A stretch of 64,000 nt of DNA from Firmicutes bacterium HGW-Firmicutes-16 (lineage in GTDB: Bacteria > Bacillota > Clostridia > Oscillospirales > Oscillospiraceae): assembly GCA_002841545.1 (NCBI GenBank), contig PGZZ01000007.1:124001-188000 (forward strand), given 5' to 3'. The notes below the pieces were generated by a model. That model was not told where the DNA came from, ran no database searches, and saw only the letters and a program-made list of their open reading frames with translations. The position numbers were made by a program, and so were the translations under genes. Each line of letters begins with the position of its first letter. Positions within the stretch are counted from its first letter, which is position 1. Shown one piece after another: positions 28,042 through 36,674 of this stretch.

Positions 28042-28541
28042 ATGACAACATCCGAAAAAGTCGCATATCTCAAGGGCCTGGCGGACGGTCTGGGTCTCGA
28101 TAAGGAAAACAAACAGGACAAACTCCTCGCAGCCATCATCGATGTGCTCGAAACTGTTGCTTTGGATCTCGATGATCTTGAAGAAAACGCTCTCGACCTT
28201 GCAGACGAACTTGACGCTATCTCTGACGACCTTTCAGATATCGAAGAAATAGTGTATAACGATTACGCCGAAGATGATGACGAGTGCTGCTGCGGCGGCG
28301 ACCACGGAGACTACGAAGACGCGTGCTGCTGCGGCGGTGACCATCATCACGGCGAAGACAGCTGCTGTGGCGGTGACCCCCATCACGGCGAGGAAAGCTG
28401 CTGCTGCGGACATCACCACGACGAGCCGATTTTCTACGAAGTGATGCTCTCGGCAAGATTGAGTGCCCCAATTGCGGCGAAACTCTTGAGTTCGATATGG
28501 ACAGCATTGAATATGAAGAGGAAGCTCCCGAAAAAGAATAA
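28042..28541 (+). pseudogene. CD1247-type zinc-ribbon protein, frameshifted
   Basis: ATG 28042 with AAGGAGGG upstream encodes the helical N-terminal domain of the CD1247 family (TSEKVAYLKGLADGLGLDKE), an acidic stretch and a Cys/His-rich segment (CCCGGDHH repeats, about 90-130). After Val134 the frame continues into nonsense and through a terminator to 28698. Shifting by one frame at 28443 gives DALGKIECPNCGETLEF, then an acidic end stopping at 28541, which is the expected family C-terminus. One CxxC knuckle and its flank are missing, so a small deletion of non-multiple-of-three length is the simplest reading; a sequencing error is the alternative. Confidence 0.75.
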
Positions 28542-28560
28542 GACGTGTCGACGTCACTTT

Positions 28561-28597
28561 CAAGGGTTGTTCATCAAGAGCAACCCTTGCTTATTTA
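28561..28597 (+). terminator. Terminator after CD1247-type gene
   Basis: Nine-bp stem CAAGGGTTG/CAACCCTTG with an 11-base loop and T-rich tail. It lies 20 bases after the stop reached in the corrected frame, supporting that frame. Confidence 0.8.
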
Positions 28598-28718
28598 GCT
28601 TTTTGACTGCACTACTGTATTGCAGAAAAGTTTTTTTAAACCGCATAAAATCGTTGTTTACATTCTTTTGCTTTTTTCACTTGATTAGAACGTTATAATA
28701 ATGCTGGAGGTGAGCTTA

Positions 28719-29153
28719 ATGCTATTTTTACGAGCCTGTGACGAATCCGATATACCCAGTGCGGCACAGATGCTGTGCCGGGTATATGCCGAAGCCCCAT
28801 ACAATGAAAACTGGCCGCTCGAACGCGCCGAAAAACGTATCACATCATACCTTTCCGGATCCAATTCAAGAGGATATGCCCTAATTATCGACACTCAAAT
28901 AGTTGGATACCTTTTTGGAAGGATTATCATCGCGGCGAAATGCAGTAATTTCTATGTTGACGATCTCTTCGTCCATCCAAATTATCAGCGGAAGGGCTGC
29001 GGCAGCATGGCGCTCGACGCTCTCCACGACGAGCTGAAGAAGGACTGCCTGAGCAAGATCGAGCTGCACGCTCTTTCCGAGGACGCAAGCTTCTATGAGA
29101 AAAACGGTTTTATTAGATCAAACTACATTAACATGGAGAAGCCACTGAAATAA
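28719..29153 (+). CDS. GNAT N-acetyltransferase
   Basis: 144 aa. GNAT fold with the acetyl-CoA signature VDDLFVHPNYQRKGCGSMALDALHDEL near 80-108 and a C-terminal SEDASFYEKNGFI strand-helix. GGAGGTGAG before ATG 28719 sets the start six codons inside the open frame. Substrate unknown. Monocistronic between terminators. Confidence 0.85.
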   Translation: MLFLRACDESDIPSAAQMLCRVYAEAPYNENWPLERAEKRITSYLSGSNSRGYALIIDTQIVGYLFGRIIIAAKCSNFYVDDLFVHPNYQRKGCGSMALDALHDELKKDCLSKIELHALSEDASFYEKNGFIRSNYINMEKPLK

Positions 29154-29154
29154 A

Positions 29155-29190
29155 AAAGACGCCGGACAAACTGTCCGGCGCTTTTATTAC
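29155..29190 (+). terminator. Terminator after GNAT gene
   Basis: CGCCGGACA/TGTCCGGCG stem, three-base loop, flanked by A6 and a T-run. Confidence 0.88.
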
Positions 29191-29291
29191 TTATCGGTTT
29201 CAGTGACCTTTTCTCTGAAAACAACTTACAAATCGTCCTGAACTGTGATAAAATCAATACGCAAATGATTACTGATGCATTGGAGCTTGCC

Positions 29292-30137
29292 ATGAACAAT
29301 CTGAAAATTACGGCGCTGATTGAAAATAAAGCACCGGAGGGGCTCAAGTCCGAGCACGGACTCTGCCTTCTGGCCGAATACGGTAGCAAAACCTTTCTGC
29401 TTGATACGGGTGCCTCGAATACCTTTGCCTCAAACGCGCAGAAGCTCGGAGTCGACCTTGCAAAAGTCGATGCAGCCGTTCTCTCGCACGCGCATTTCGA
29501 CCATTCAGGCGGATATAACGCATTCTTTGCCGCAAACAGCGCCGCAAAGGTGTATCTTCGAGAAGGCTCAAGGGAGCTTTGTTATGTGAAAATCGGTCCC
29601 TATAAGCGCTATGTCGGTATACCCCGCGGCATACTTGATAAATACGCAGACAGGATCATATATGTCTCTAAAGACAAAGAAATCTCCGAGGGCGTCTGGC
29701 TTATCGGTCACAGCACCTCCGGTCTCGAAAAAAGAGGCCGTCTTGCGCACCTTTACCGAAAGACCTCCTCAGGACTCGTACCGGACGACTTCGCCCATGA
29801 GCAGAGTCTTGTCTTTGATACTGCGGACGGGCTCGTGATACTCAACAGCTGCTGTCACGGCGGTGCGGACAACATCGTTGCCGAAGTGAAAAAAGCGCTC
29901 CCTAACCACGAGGTCGCGGCAATCATCGGAGGTTTCCACCTTATGGGCGTTCGCGGAACTAAAACGCTCGGAGTGAAGCCGCAGGAGGTCGAAGATCTGG
30001 GCCGCAGGCTTCCGGAGCTGGGCGTGAAGCACACATACGTCTGCCACTGCACGGGTGACCCCGCAAACAAGATTCTCACGCGTGTAATGGGTGAAAATGT
30101 GTCGTATCTCCGTACAGGCACAGTCATAGAATTCTGA
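29292..30137 (+). CDS. MBL-fold metallohydrolase
   Basis: 281 aa. Metallo-beta-lactamase fold with SHAHFDHSGGYNAFF (HxHxDH zinc motif), then SCCHGGADNIV and IIGGFHLMG downstream ligands. Resembles the group annotated as dihydropteridine/ribofuranosyl-aminobenzene phosphate synthase-like hydrolases with the LLDTGASNTFASNAQKLGVD start. True substrate unknown. ATG 29292 has TTGGAG upstream; the frame opens earlier without a site. Twelve bases before the DUF2461 gene. Confidence 0.87.
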   Translation: MNNLKITALIENKAPEGLKSEHGLCLLAEYGSKTFLLDTGASNTFASNAQKLGVDLAKVDAAVLSHAHFDHSGGYNAFFAANSAAKVYLREGSRELCYVKIGPYKRYVGIPRGILDKYADRIIYVSKDKEISEGVWLIGHSTSGLEKRGRLAHLYRKTSSGLVPDDFAHEQSLVFDTADGLVILNSCCHGGADNIVAEVKKALPNHEVAAIIGGFHLMGVRGTKTLGVKPQEVEDLGRRLPELGVKHTYVCHCTGDPANKILTRVMGENVSYLRTGTVIEF

Positions 30138-30148
30138 GAGGTAATACA

Positions 30149-30829
30149 ATGCCACTATCCGAAAAAACAGTCAGCTTTCTTTTTGAAAACCGTGTCGTAG
30201 ACAGCAAAACATGGTTCACTGAGCACCGCGCCGAATATGACAGCTTAGTCCTCGACCCGATACGGGAGCTTGTAACTCTTCTTAAGCCCACCATGCTTTC
30301 CATTGACCCGCAGTTAATCTGTGAGCCGAAGGTCGGACGCTCCATCTCGCGCATCTACCGCGACACACGCTTTTCGAACGACAAATCCACCTTCCGCGAT
30401 ATAATGTGGTGCGTATTCTCCCGTGATAAGAAGCTCTATGACGGTCTGCCGTGTTACTGGTTCGAATTTTCACCAAAAGGCTTCCGCTACGGCTGTGGTT
30501 ATTATCAGGCAAGCGGTGAGTCAATGCAAGCGCTGCGCTCGCTCATTTTGAACGACGATAAATCTTTCAAAGCGGCGCTTAAAGCCTATAAAAAGCAGTC
30601 CGTTTTTCAAATGGAGGGCATGAAATATAAGCGCAGCCGCTATCCCGAGCAGACGGAAGAAAAGCGCGAATGGCTCGACCAGAAAAGCCTTGGCTTCATC
30701 ACAGACAGCACGGATTTTGACCTGCTGTTCTCCGACGGTCTTTCAGACAAGCTTGCGCAGGACTTCATGCTGCTCACGCCGATGTACGATTTCATGATGT
30801 CCGCCGAAGCACGCGTGATTAGGCGCTGA
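30149..30829 (+). CDS. DUF2461 family protein
   Basis: 226 aa. DUF2461 (TIGR02453): FLFENRVVDSKTWFTEHRAEYDSLVLDP at the start, GRSISRIYRDTRFSNDKSTFRD in the middle, and FSPKGFRYGCGYY. The biochemical role of the family is not known. GAGGTAATACA upstream of the ATG. Likely cotranscribed with the MBL gene, ending at the following terminator. Confidence 0.88.
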   Translation: MPLSEKTVSFLFENRVVDSKTWFTEHRAEYDSLVLDPIRELVTLLKPTMLSIDPQLICEPKVGRSISRIYRDTRFSNDKSTFRDIMWCVFSRDKKLYDGLPCYWFEFSPKGFRYGCGYYQASGESMQALRSLILNDDKSFKAALKAYKKQSVFQMEGMKYKRSRYPEQTEEKREWLDQKSLGFITDSTDFDLLFSDGLSDKLAQDFMLLTPMYDFMMSAEARVIRR

Positions 30830-30841
30830 AATAACAATAGC

Positions 30842-30886
30842 AAAGCTCCATGCCCGGACAAATCCGCGCATGGAGCTTTTTTATTT
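30842..30886 (+). terminator. Terminator after DUF2461 gene
   Basis: 12-bp perfect stem AAAGCTCCATGC and complement, 14-base loop, then T6. Confidence 0.88.
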
Positions 30887-30895
30887 TACTGTTGT

Positions 30896-31242
30896 TTACT
30901 TTATCTCGCTCAGGAAGTCGATGAACACCTTATTAAATTACTTGGCATTATCGAAGTGAATATCATGACCTGTATCTGTAATGGTTATCATTTTTCCGTT
31001 CTTCAATAGGCTTTCTACCTTCGCCGCGTCCTCGTCGCTGTTAACTTTGAAAGCTCCGGCAGGTCTCTGGCGTAGTCTTCCCACTGCATTGCCTGACCAT
31101 TTATGAGAAAGAGCGCCGGCCCGTTGTCCGGCCCTTCACCGTAGTTGAGAAGTACGCCGTTGGGGAGAGTAGTCTTGACTATCTGTCCGCGTTCGCCAAC
31201 CTTAACCATTCCAAATATATGCTTTCCTCTTTCATCCTTCAT
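30896..31242 (-). pseudogene. Alpha/beta hydrolase remnant
   Basis: ATG 31242 opens an N-terminal hydrolase segment (TTLPNGVLLNYGEGPDNGPALFLINGQAMQWEDYARDLPELSK), then the frame shifts. In another frame the end of the same type of protein continues (VNSDEDAAKVESLLKNGK, TDTGHDIHFDNAK, an in-frame TAA, then FNKVFIDFLSEIK and stop at 30896). The nucleophile-elbow core is gone, so about 150-180 residues were deleted. GHDIHFDN is the catalytic-histidine strand. Dead gene. Confidence 0.75.
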
Positions 31243-31360
31243 GCGTTTCGCCGTTCTCCCATTTTGCGACGGCCTGTCTGGAAACGCCGATTTTTTCCGC
31301 GACGTCCTCTTGGGTCAGCTTCAGTACTCTTCTATAACGTTTCATGTTCATACTTATCAT
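31232..31360 (-). pseudogene. Truncated XRE helix-turn-helix regulator
   Basis: Reads MISMNMKRYRRVLKLTQEDV then AEKIGVSRQAVAKWENGETHEG and stops after 42 aa. The HTH is intact (LTQEDVAEKIGVSRQAVAKWENGE), but the rest of the regulator is missing and the frame runs into the hydrolase remnant with an 11-base overlap. Probably fused wreckage of a regulator-hydrolase pair. Confidence 0.7.
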
Positions 31361-31500
31361 GTTTTTTCACACCTGTCATATTTGATTATATTAGAATTAC
31401 TAATAGGTCTACCATTCGGCGCTTACATTTAATGTTATGATTAGTTGCTTTTCCGCTCGCATGATACCACGCATCTGCATTCTCTGCAAGATATGTAAAA

Positions 31501-31538
31501 ATACAATACTCAGGCATCGTTATGCCTGAGTATTGTAT
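31501..31538 (-). terminator. Terminator of flavodoxin gene
   Basis: 17-bp perfect stem (ATACAATACTCAGGCAT and complement) with a CGTT loop, immediately after the stop codon on the minus strand and followed by a T-run. Confidence 0.88.
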
Positions 31539-31539
31539 T

Positions 31540-31992
31540 TTAATCCACCATCAGTCCTTCGCAAAAGCTAACTGCTTTTTCAACATCATCATCGTTTGGA
31601 TGCCCCTTCTGCAAACCGCCCACAAACTTGAACGGTCCAAAGGTATCGAAGCCGCGGCAGCTGAATCTTCCGACGATATGCGCGCCTCTGCCTTCAAGCT
31701 TATTCAGCATTCCCTTGTCAAGCTTGTCGGAATTCGCGCCGCTCGTATACATTGTGAAGCAGTCCTTACCATCCAGACCCGCGACACTATCAACAAATGT
31801 AAGCATCGAATCTCCGAAAGAGGACATATAAATTCCGGACGCGAAGCCGACAAGCTCATAGTCTTTCAGATTTGGACTTTCCTTGCAGGGCAGCATGACA
31901 ACTTCCGCGCCTAAGCGCTTTTGAATAGCCTCCACGAGTTTCCTTGTGTTGCCGTGATGTATTGAATAACAGAATATAAGCGTTTTTTTCAT
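31540..31992 (-). CDS. Flavodoxin family protein
   Basis: 150 aa. Begins MKKTLIFCYSIHHGNTRKLVEAI, a beta strand plus FMN phosphate-binding loop of the flavodoxin/flavodoxin-like fold, then GFASGIYMSSFGDSMLTFVD and TMYTSGANSDKLDKGM. FMN electron carrier or oxidoreductase; partner unknown. GGAGG upstream. Possible minus-strand promoter with -35 TTGACT around 32103-32108. Confidence 0.85.
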   Translation of the reverse strand: MKKTLIFCYSIHHGNTRKLVEAIQKRLGAEVVMLPCKESPNLKDYELVGFASGIYMSSFGDSMLTFVDSVAGLDGKDCFTMYTSGANSDKLDKGMLNKLEGRGAHIVGRFSCRGFDTFGPFKFVGGLQKGHPNDDDVEKAVSFCEGLMVD

Positions 31993-32173
31993 AGTAATTC
32001 CTCCGTTTTTATCAGCCGGCGATACCGTTTGTATGCGTTGCTTTAATAAAAAAGCTCTTCAGCACACAGCCTTTATACTAATCGTACTGCCTACTCGGAA
32101 TCCAGTCAAGCGATATAATAATTATTTACACTCTCTTAACACATCAAGTTACCCCACACCGACTGGATATGCA

Positions 32174-32215
32174 AAAGAAGCTTTGCCCATTTCATTGATG
32201 GACAAAGCCTCTTTA
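32174..32215 (-). terminator. Terminator of hppA
   Basis: AAAGAGGCTTTG/CAAAGCTTCTTTT stem with one mismatch, inner pairs CCAT/ATGG, T-run on the minus strand. Confidence 0.75.
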
Positions 32216-32268
32216 CTATTTAGTAGATGCAAACGGGGATTTTGAAATATCTCGTCTGCCGCTGTTTC

Positions 32269-34374
32269 TTAGAACAGATGTACGGTAGCTATCAGTCCTG
32301 CGAACACTATCGAAACCATTGACAGGAGCTTTATAAGAATATTGATCGACGGTCCGCAAGTGTCCTTGAACGGATCTCCCACAGTGTCGCCCACGACGGT
32401 AGCCTTATGTTGCTCGGAACCTTTGCCGCCATGATTACCCTGTTCAACATATTTTTTTGCATTATCCCAAGCTCCGCCGGAGTTTGCCATGAAGATAGCG
32501 AGTATAAATCCTGATACCAGCGATCCGCAAAGCATACCGATTACGCCCGTACCGCCGAGAAGCAAACCGACGACAATCGGGGATGCGATTGCAAGGAGAG
32601 TAGGAACAACCATTTCCTTAAGGCTGGCTTTAGAGCAAAGGTCAACGCATTTGGCGTAGTCTGCGTCAGCTTTGCCTTCCATGAGCCCGGTTATTTCACG
32701 GAACTGTCTTCTGACTTCCATGACAATAGACTGAGCCGCACGACCAACGGCGTTCATTGTAAGTGCGGAGAAAATGAAGGGCAGGCATGCGCCGAACAGA
32801 ATGCCGACAAGAACCTTCGGATCCATAATGGAAAGGCTGTATTCTGCTCCGTTTGCATCCAGCTTCTCAACGAAGTTAGCTATGAGGGCAAGAGCGGTCA
32901 GAGCGGCAGAGCCGATGGCAAAGCCTTTTCCAGTGGCGGCTGTCGTGTTGCCGAGAGAATCAAGCGCGTCTGTGCGCTCGCGAACTTCTTCCGGAAGATG
33001 AGCCATCTCGGCAATACCACCGGCGTTATCGGCTACAGGGCCGTAAGCATCGGTCGAGAGTGTGATACCCAAGGTTGAGAGCATGCCGACTGCGGCAAGC
33101 GAGATGCCGTAAAGACCGAGCTCAGTATTTCCGGCAAAGCCTATGGTTGAGGCAAAATAAGCCACGAGTATTGCTACTCCCACAATGACAACAGGCAGTG
33201 CGGTTGAGAGCATTCCCAGTCCCATGCCACCGATGATGACAGTTGCGGCTCCGGTCTCTGAAGACGCCGCAAGTTTTTGCGTGGGTTTATAGGTATCAGA
33301 GGTAAAGTATTCGGTGCATAGACCGATAAGCACGCCTGCAAATAGCCCCGCTACGATAGCAATCCAGATACCGTAAAATTGAATTCCGAGTATCTTCCAA
33401 ACAATGAAGAAAGAAATGACTGCGATTGCTATAGCAGAGAAGTTTGTTCCGCGGCGAAGAGCAGACAACAGGTGCTTTTGATCCGCGCCTTCCTTCGTAT
33501 GCACTAAGAAGGTTCCGATTATGGAGCAAATAACGCCTACAGCCGCCATAAGTAGCGGAATTGCAACGGCATAAACACGGTCGATAGAGGGTATCTTGTT
33601 GAAAGCGAGAACTCCAAGAGCGCAGGTACTGACGATAGAACCAACATAGGATTCATAGAGGTCGGCGCCCATGCCGGCTACGTCGCCGACATTGTCCCCG
33701 ACGTTATCGGCAATAGCTGCGGGGTTGCGTGCGTCATCCTCGGGTATCCCGGCCTCAACCTTGCCGACAAGGTCTGCGCCGACGTCAGCGGCCTTGGTGA
33801 AGATGCCGCCGCCCACGCGGGCAAAGAGAGCCATTGAGGATGCGCCCATGCCGAAGGTTATCATCGCTGCGGTTATGGTTTCAAGCGACTCATGGAACAC
33901 GAGCTTCAGTACGGCGTACCATAATGAAATATCAAGCAGTCCAAGTCCCACGACGGTGAAGCCCATGACGGAACCTGCGGAAAATGCGATACGCAGACCA
34001 CGATTCAGTCCCTCCTGCGCGGCAGCTGCGGTGCGGCAGTTGGCACGGGTGGCGATGCTCATTCCTATAAAGCCTGATAGGCCGGAGAAAAAGCCTCCTG
34101 TAATAAAGGCGAACGGAACATACCATGTAAGCAGATGAAAGTATGCCATTACACCGAGAGCGACGAACATACAAGCGAAGAAAATTCCGACAGTCTTGTA
34201 CTGCCGTCTTAGAAACGCGGAGGCGCCGGTACGAATTGCTTTAGATATCTTCTGCATCAATTCGTTGCCTTCAGGAAAGGCGAGCACCTTTTTGCTTTGC
34301 AGTAAGACAAAGAGCAGCGCAATAACGCTTGCAGCAAGGCTTACCCAATAGAGGTTTTCCATGTCTATAATCAC
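32269..34374 (-). CDS. hppA: Membrane-bound proton/sodium-translocating pyrophosphatase
   Basis: 701 aa with about 16 membrane segments. The pyrophosphate-binding motif [20 protein letters not shown] and [20 protein letters not shown] are intact, as is the second Asp-rich region near the C-terminus ([13 protein letters not shown]). [10 protein letters not shown] carries Ala where potassium-independent enzymes have Lys, indicating the K+-dependent class. Couples PPi hydrolysis to H+ or Na+ export. The pumped ion cannot be told with certainty. TAGGAGTGA upstream of the ATG. Confidence 0.96.
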   Translation of the reverse strand: MIIDMENLYWVSLAASVIALLFVLLQSKKVLAFPEGNELMQKISKAIRTGASAFLRRQYKTVGIFFACMFVALGVMAYFHLLTWYVPFAFITGGFFSGLSGFIGMSIATRANCRTAAAAQEGLNRGLRIAFSAGSVMGFTVVGLGLLDISLWYAVLKLVFHESLETITAAMITFGMGASSMALFARVGGGIFTKAADVGADLVGKVEAGIPEDDARNPAAIADNVGDNVGDVAGMGADLYESYVGSIVSTCALGVLAFNKIPSIDRVYAVAIPLLMAAVGVICSIIGTFLVHTKEGADQKHLLSALRRGTNFSAIAIAVISFFIVWKILGIQFYGIWIAIVAGLFAGVLIGLCTEYFTSDTYKPTQKLAASSETGAATVIIGGMGLGMLSTALPVVIVGVAILVAYFASTIGFAGNTELGLYGISLAAVGMLSTLGITLSTDAYGPVADNAGGIAEMAHLPEEVRERTDALDSLGNTTAATGKGFAIGSAALTALALIANFVEKLDANGAEYSLSIMDPKVLVGILFGACLPFIFSALTMNAVGRAAQSIVMEVRRQFREITGLMEGKADADYAKCVDLCSKASLKEMVVPTLLAIASPIVVGLLLGGTGVIGMLCGSLVSGFILAIFMANSGGAWDNAKKYVEQGNHGGKGSEQHKATVVGDTVGDPFKDTCGPSINILIKLLSMVSIVFAGLIATVHLF

Positions 34375-34388
34375 TCCTAATTTTTCCT

Positions 34389-34408
34389 CGTGTTAAACCC
34401 TTAACACG
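34389..34408 (-). promoter_or_regulatory. Perfect palindrome in hppA leader
   Basis: CGTGTTAA, four bases, TTAACACG, lying between the -10 box and the start codon of hppA. Could be a repressor operator or an RNA hairpin; no T-run follows it. Confidence 0.5.
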
Positions 34409-34414
34409 TCCTAT

Positions 34415-34443
34415 ATTCTAAACTATGCAAAGCTATAAAGCAA
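34415..34443 (-). promoter_or_regulatory. Promoter for hppA
   Basis: Minus strand TTGCTT, 17 bases, TAGAAT, about 40 bases before the hppA ATG. Confidence 0.5.
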
Positions 34444-34791
34444 ATGGAAATTGCGTAATATGCCCAAAAATTTCTGATTTTTTTTCGGAATGAGTACAAA
34501 TTGTATGGGATGTTTGTGATATTAAGGACGCCACAATCGTTGATTTTGACAGTATTTATTGTGAATAATCTAACTGATTATGGTAAAAAGATGCAAACCT
34601 ACTCAACGGGTATTTTACGATCTTCAAGCCTCATGATTCAATATAATAGTACACTTGCTTACTCACTTTATTATAATCTACCTATTCGTCACTGCATCAT
34701 CGAAAGCGGCAATCAACTTGAATATTTCTTAATAATATTAATATAATAATTAATTATCTTAATATCATTATCATTATTATTAATTTTCTTA
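34444..34791. other. AT-rich intergenic stretch
   Basis: About 350 bases between hppA and the DUF2089 operon. Strongly AT-rich towards 34.7 kb, with runs of ATTAAT and ATTATT; no coding pattern or stable hairpin noticed. Confidence 0.5.
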
Positions 34792-34820
34792 TTGACAATA
34801 TTATTTTTGAGGTGTATATA
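34792..34820 (+). promoter_or_regulatory. Promoter of the yvl-like operon
   Basis: TTGACA, 17 bases, TATATA, 33 bases before the DUF2089 start. Confidence 0.6.
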
Positions 34821-34852
34821 TAAATCATAAAACGTTTTTGGATGGTGAAACA

Positions 34853-35242
34853 ATGAAATACAAAGCTCCGGGCAAATGCCCCGTATGCGGCGAAAGGCTC
34901 TCTATTACAAAGCTGGGCTGCCCAAAATGCTCTACGGCAATCGAAGGAGATTTTCAGCCCTGTGAATTCTGCCGTCTTCCTGAAGAGGATCTCGAATTTG
35001 TTAAGGTATTCATAAAATGCCGCGGCAATATAAAGGACGTTGAAAAAGAACTCGGAATCTCATACCCAACCGTTCGCGGAAAACTAGACACAGTCATAAG
35101 AGGTCTAGGGTTTGAGGTTTCCGTAAAAGAAACCTTACAGGAAAAAGAAATGAAAGAAATCGCCAGAAACGAAATCCTTGATCAGCTTTCAAAAGGCGAA
35201 ATAACAGCAAAAGAAGCAACCGAGAGAATCAAAAATTTATAA
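34853..35242 (+). CDS. DUF2089 domain protein
   Basis: 129 aa. N-terminal zinc ribbon with three CxxC pairs (CPVCGERL, CPKCSTAI, CEFCRLPEED), then a helix-turn-helix region (NIKDVEKELGISYPTVRGKLDTVI) typical of DUF2089, and a short SHOCT-like end (EILDQLSKGEITAKEATERIKNL). Looks like a DNA-binding regulator of its own operon. ATG 34853 chosen over a TTG five codons earlier. First gene of a four-gene unit. Confidence 0.85.
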   Translation: MKYKAPGKCPVCGERLSITKLGCPKCSTAIEGDFQPCEFCRLPEEDLEFVKVFIKCRGNIKDVEKELGISYPTVRGKLDTVIRGLGFEVSVKETLQEKEMKEIARNEILDQLSKGEITAKEATERIKNL

Positions 35243-35261
35243 ATTAAATGAGGTGTAAAAA

Positions 35262-35708
35262 ATGAGCGAGCAATTAAAAATACTGGAAATGATCCAAAAC
35301 GGACAAATATCCGCTGCAGAGGGCATGGAACTATTGGACGCGCTTAAGACCACTGGCGAGACTGCGTCTACTTATACGGGAGCAAACCAGTCTTCCCCTG
35401 CAATACGCAACTACAAGTTTCTAAAAATCAAAGTGACATCGGACAACAAGTCCGTAAACGTCAACGTCAACATTCCCATAAGACTCCTCACGACCATCGG
35501 AGAAATAGCCGGTAAGGTAACCGCCTATATACCGGCAGACGCAAGAACGCAGATGGAAGCTAAGGGTGTCGACATCACAAGCATTGATTTCGGCAAGATA
35601 ATCGAAGAAGTGCTGAACGGCACCTTGGACGATCCGAACATTGTCGATGTGGAATCCTGGGACGAGGAGCATAAGGCTACCGTGAAGGTAAGGATTTATG
35701 TCGAATAG
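35262..35708 (+). CDS. SHOCT-like / YvlB-type protein
   Basis: 148 aa. The N-terminus (LKILEMIQNGQISAAEGMELLDAL) is the short SHOCT-like helix pair found at the start of YvlB/LiaX-type proteins; the rest is a predicted beta-rich domain ending VESWDEEHKATVKVRIYVE. No signal peptide. Function unknown; in Bacillus yvlABCD-like operons are linked to envelope stress. GAGGTG precedes the ATG. Confidence 0.75.
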   Translation: MSEQLKILEMIQNGQISAAEGMELLDALKTTGETASTYTGANQSSPAIRNYKFLKIKVTSDNKSVNVNVNIPIRLLTTIGEIAGKVTAYIPADARTQMEAKGVDITSIDFGKIIEEVLNGTLDDPNIVDVESWDEEHKATVKVRIYVE

Positions 35709-36006
35709 GGGCTTTCGGATTGTATGGTTCAACCTGCATACGGAGAACGGGAAGAAGTTTCGGCTTAGCTTCCCGATTTCCCTCAATGTCTTTCGCGAGC
35801 TTATGGACAGCTTTCAAGATCTGATAACTGTTATATGTCTCTTTGTCCCGAAATCCTTTGCTTCAAAAAACAGCATCTCTATCCACGCCGTTAAGGAAAT
35901 TGCCGTGATGGTGATTGAGCTATTAGGCTCAATTACCGACGATGGTCCCTATGATTTGGTGGATGTCGAAGCCGACAATGTAAAGGTTTCGATAAAAATC
36001 AGGTAA
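35698..36006 (+). CDS. Small hypothetical protein of the yvl-like operon
   Basis: 102 aa. Overlaps the upstream gene by 11 bases and has AAGGTAAGGA before its ATG, so it is translated as part of the operon. Not recognised from sequence. It resembles the C-terminal half of its neighbour in ending DVEADNVKVSIKIR, and contains a moderately hydrophobic LITVICLFVPKSF stretch, too short for a sure membrane segment. Confidence 0.65.
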   Translation: MSNRGFRIVWFNLHTENGKKFRLSFPISLNVFRELMDSFQDLITVICLFVPKSFASKNSISIHAVKEIAVMVIELLGSITDDGPYDLVDVEADNVKVSIKIR

Positions 36007-36023
36007 AACTATAAGGAGAAAAA

Positions 36024-36386
36024 ATGACAAAGCCAACTCTCAAATACTTATCTATTATCCTTTCGATATATATCGTGTCATTGCTGATACACAGCGTATA
36101 CATCGGGAACATTTTCTCGCTGCTCATCATGGGATTGGTCCTGCTGCTTGTCAATCTGGTGCTGAAGCCAATCTTGCTTCTGATTGCATTGCCGTTTAAT
36201 ATTCTAACCCTGGGCCTTTTCAGCTTCGTTGTCAACGCGATTACAATAATGATTGCAGCCGGCTTGGTGCCCGGCATCAGCATGGGAGGCTTCCTTAATT
36301 CCCTGCTCGCGTCACTTATCATTGTCATCTTTAACAATCTGCTGATTGATGCACATAAGCCCACTAATCGTAACAAGTATGAATAA
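36024..36386 (+). CDS. YvlD-like membrane protein (phage holin 4 superfamily)
   Basis: 120 aa with four hydrophobic segments (12-30, 33-50, 55-75, 82-110): YVSLLIHS, LIMGLVLLLVNLVLKPILLLIALPFNILTLGLF, the strong signature of the PF04020/YvlD family. Function unknown, often in envelope-stress operons next to YvlB-like proteins, as here. AAGGAG precedes the ATG. Confidence 0.88.
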   Translation: MTKPTLKYLSIILSIYIVSLLIHSVYIGNIFSLLIMGLVLLLVNLVLKPILLLIALPFNILTLGLFSFVVNAITIMIAAGLVPGISMGGFLNSLLASLIIVIFNNLLIDAHKPTNRNKYE

Positions 36387-36405
36387 GCGGCCCGTTCCGG
36401 CTATA

Positions 36406-36448
36406 AGAGAAGGAGATTTCTTGCGAAATCTCCTTCTCTTTGTTTTTG
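36406..36448 (+). terminator. Terminator of the yvl-like operon
   Basis: 15-bp perfect stem AGAGAAGGAGATTTC and complement, TTGC loop, T-rich tail. Apart from this hairpin, 36387-36674 shows no other feature. Confidence 0.88.
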
Positions 36449-36674
36449 TATAATACAATAGTTTAATGCAATTCCCGCCCATATAATGGTATCAGAAACC
36501 ACTGTCATATTTCAACCGCAGTCCAATTCCATCTCGGCTTTATTTTGTCCCATGCGGCTGCTTTTTCTAACGCAGAGTATAATGGCCCGAATCTCATGCC
36601 GACTTCCTATGTATAATGTTTCCATATACAAAAAGCGGCACAGATGCTTCACTCATCAGTTGTACTCTCCAATG

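Noticed and set aside
28441-28698. C-terminal extension of the CD1247-type ORF
   Set aside because: It runs through a terminator and has basic/hydrophobic nonsense composition; the correct ending lies in another frame.
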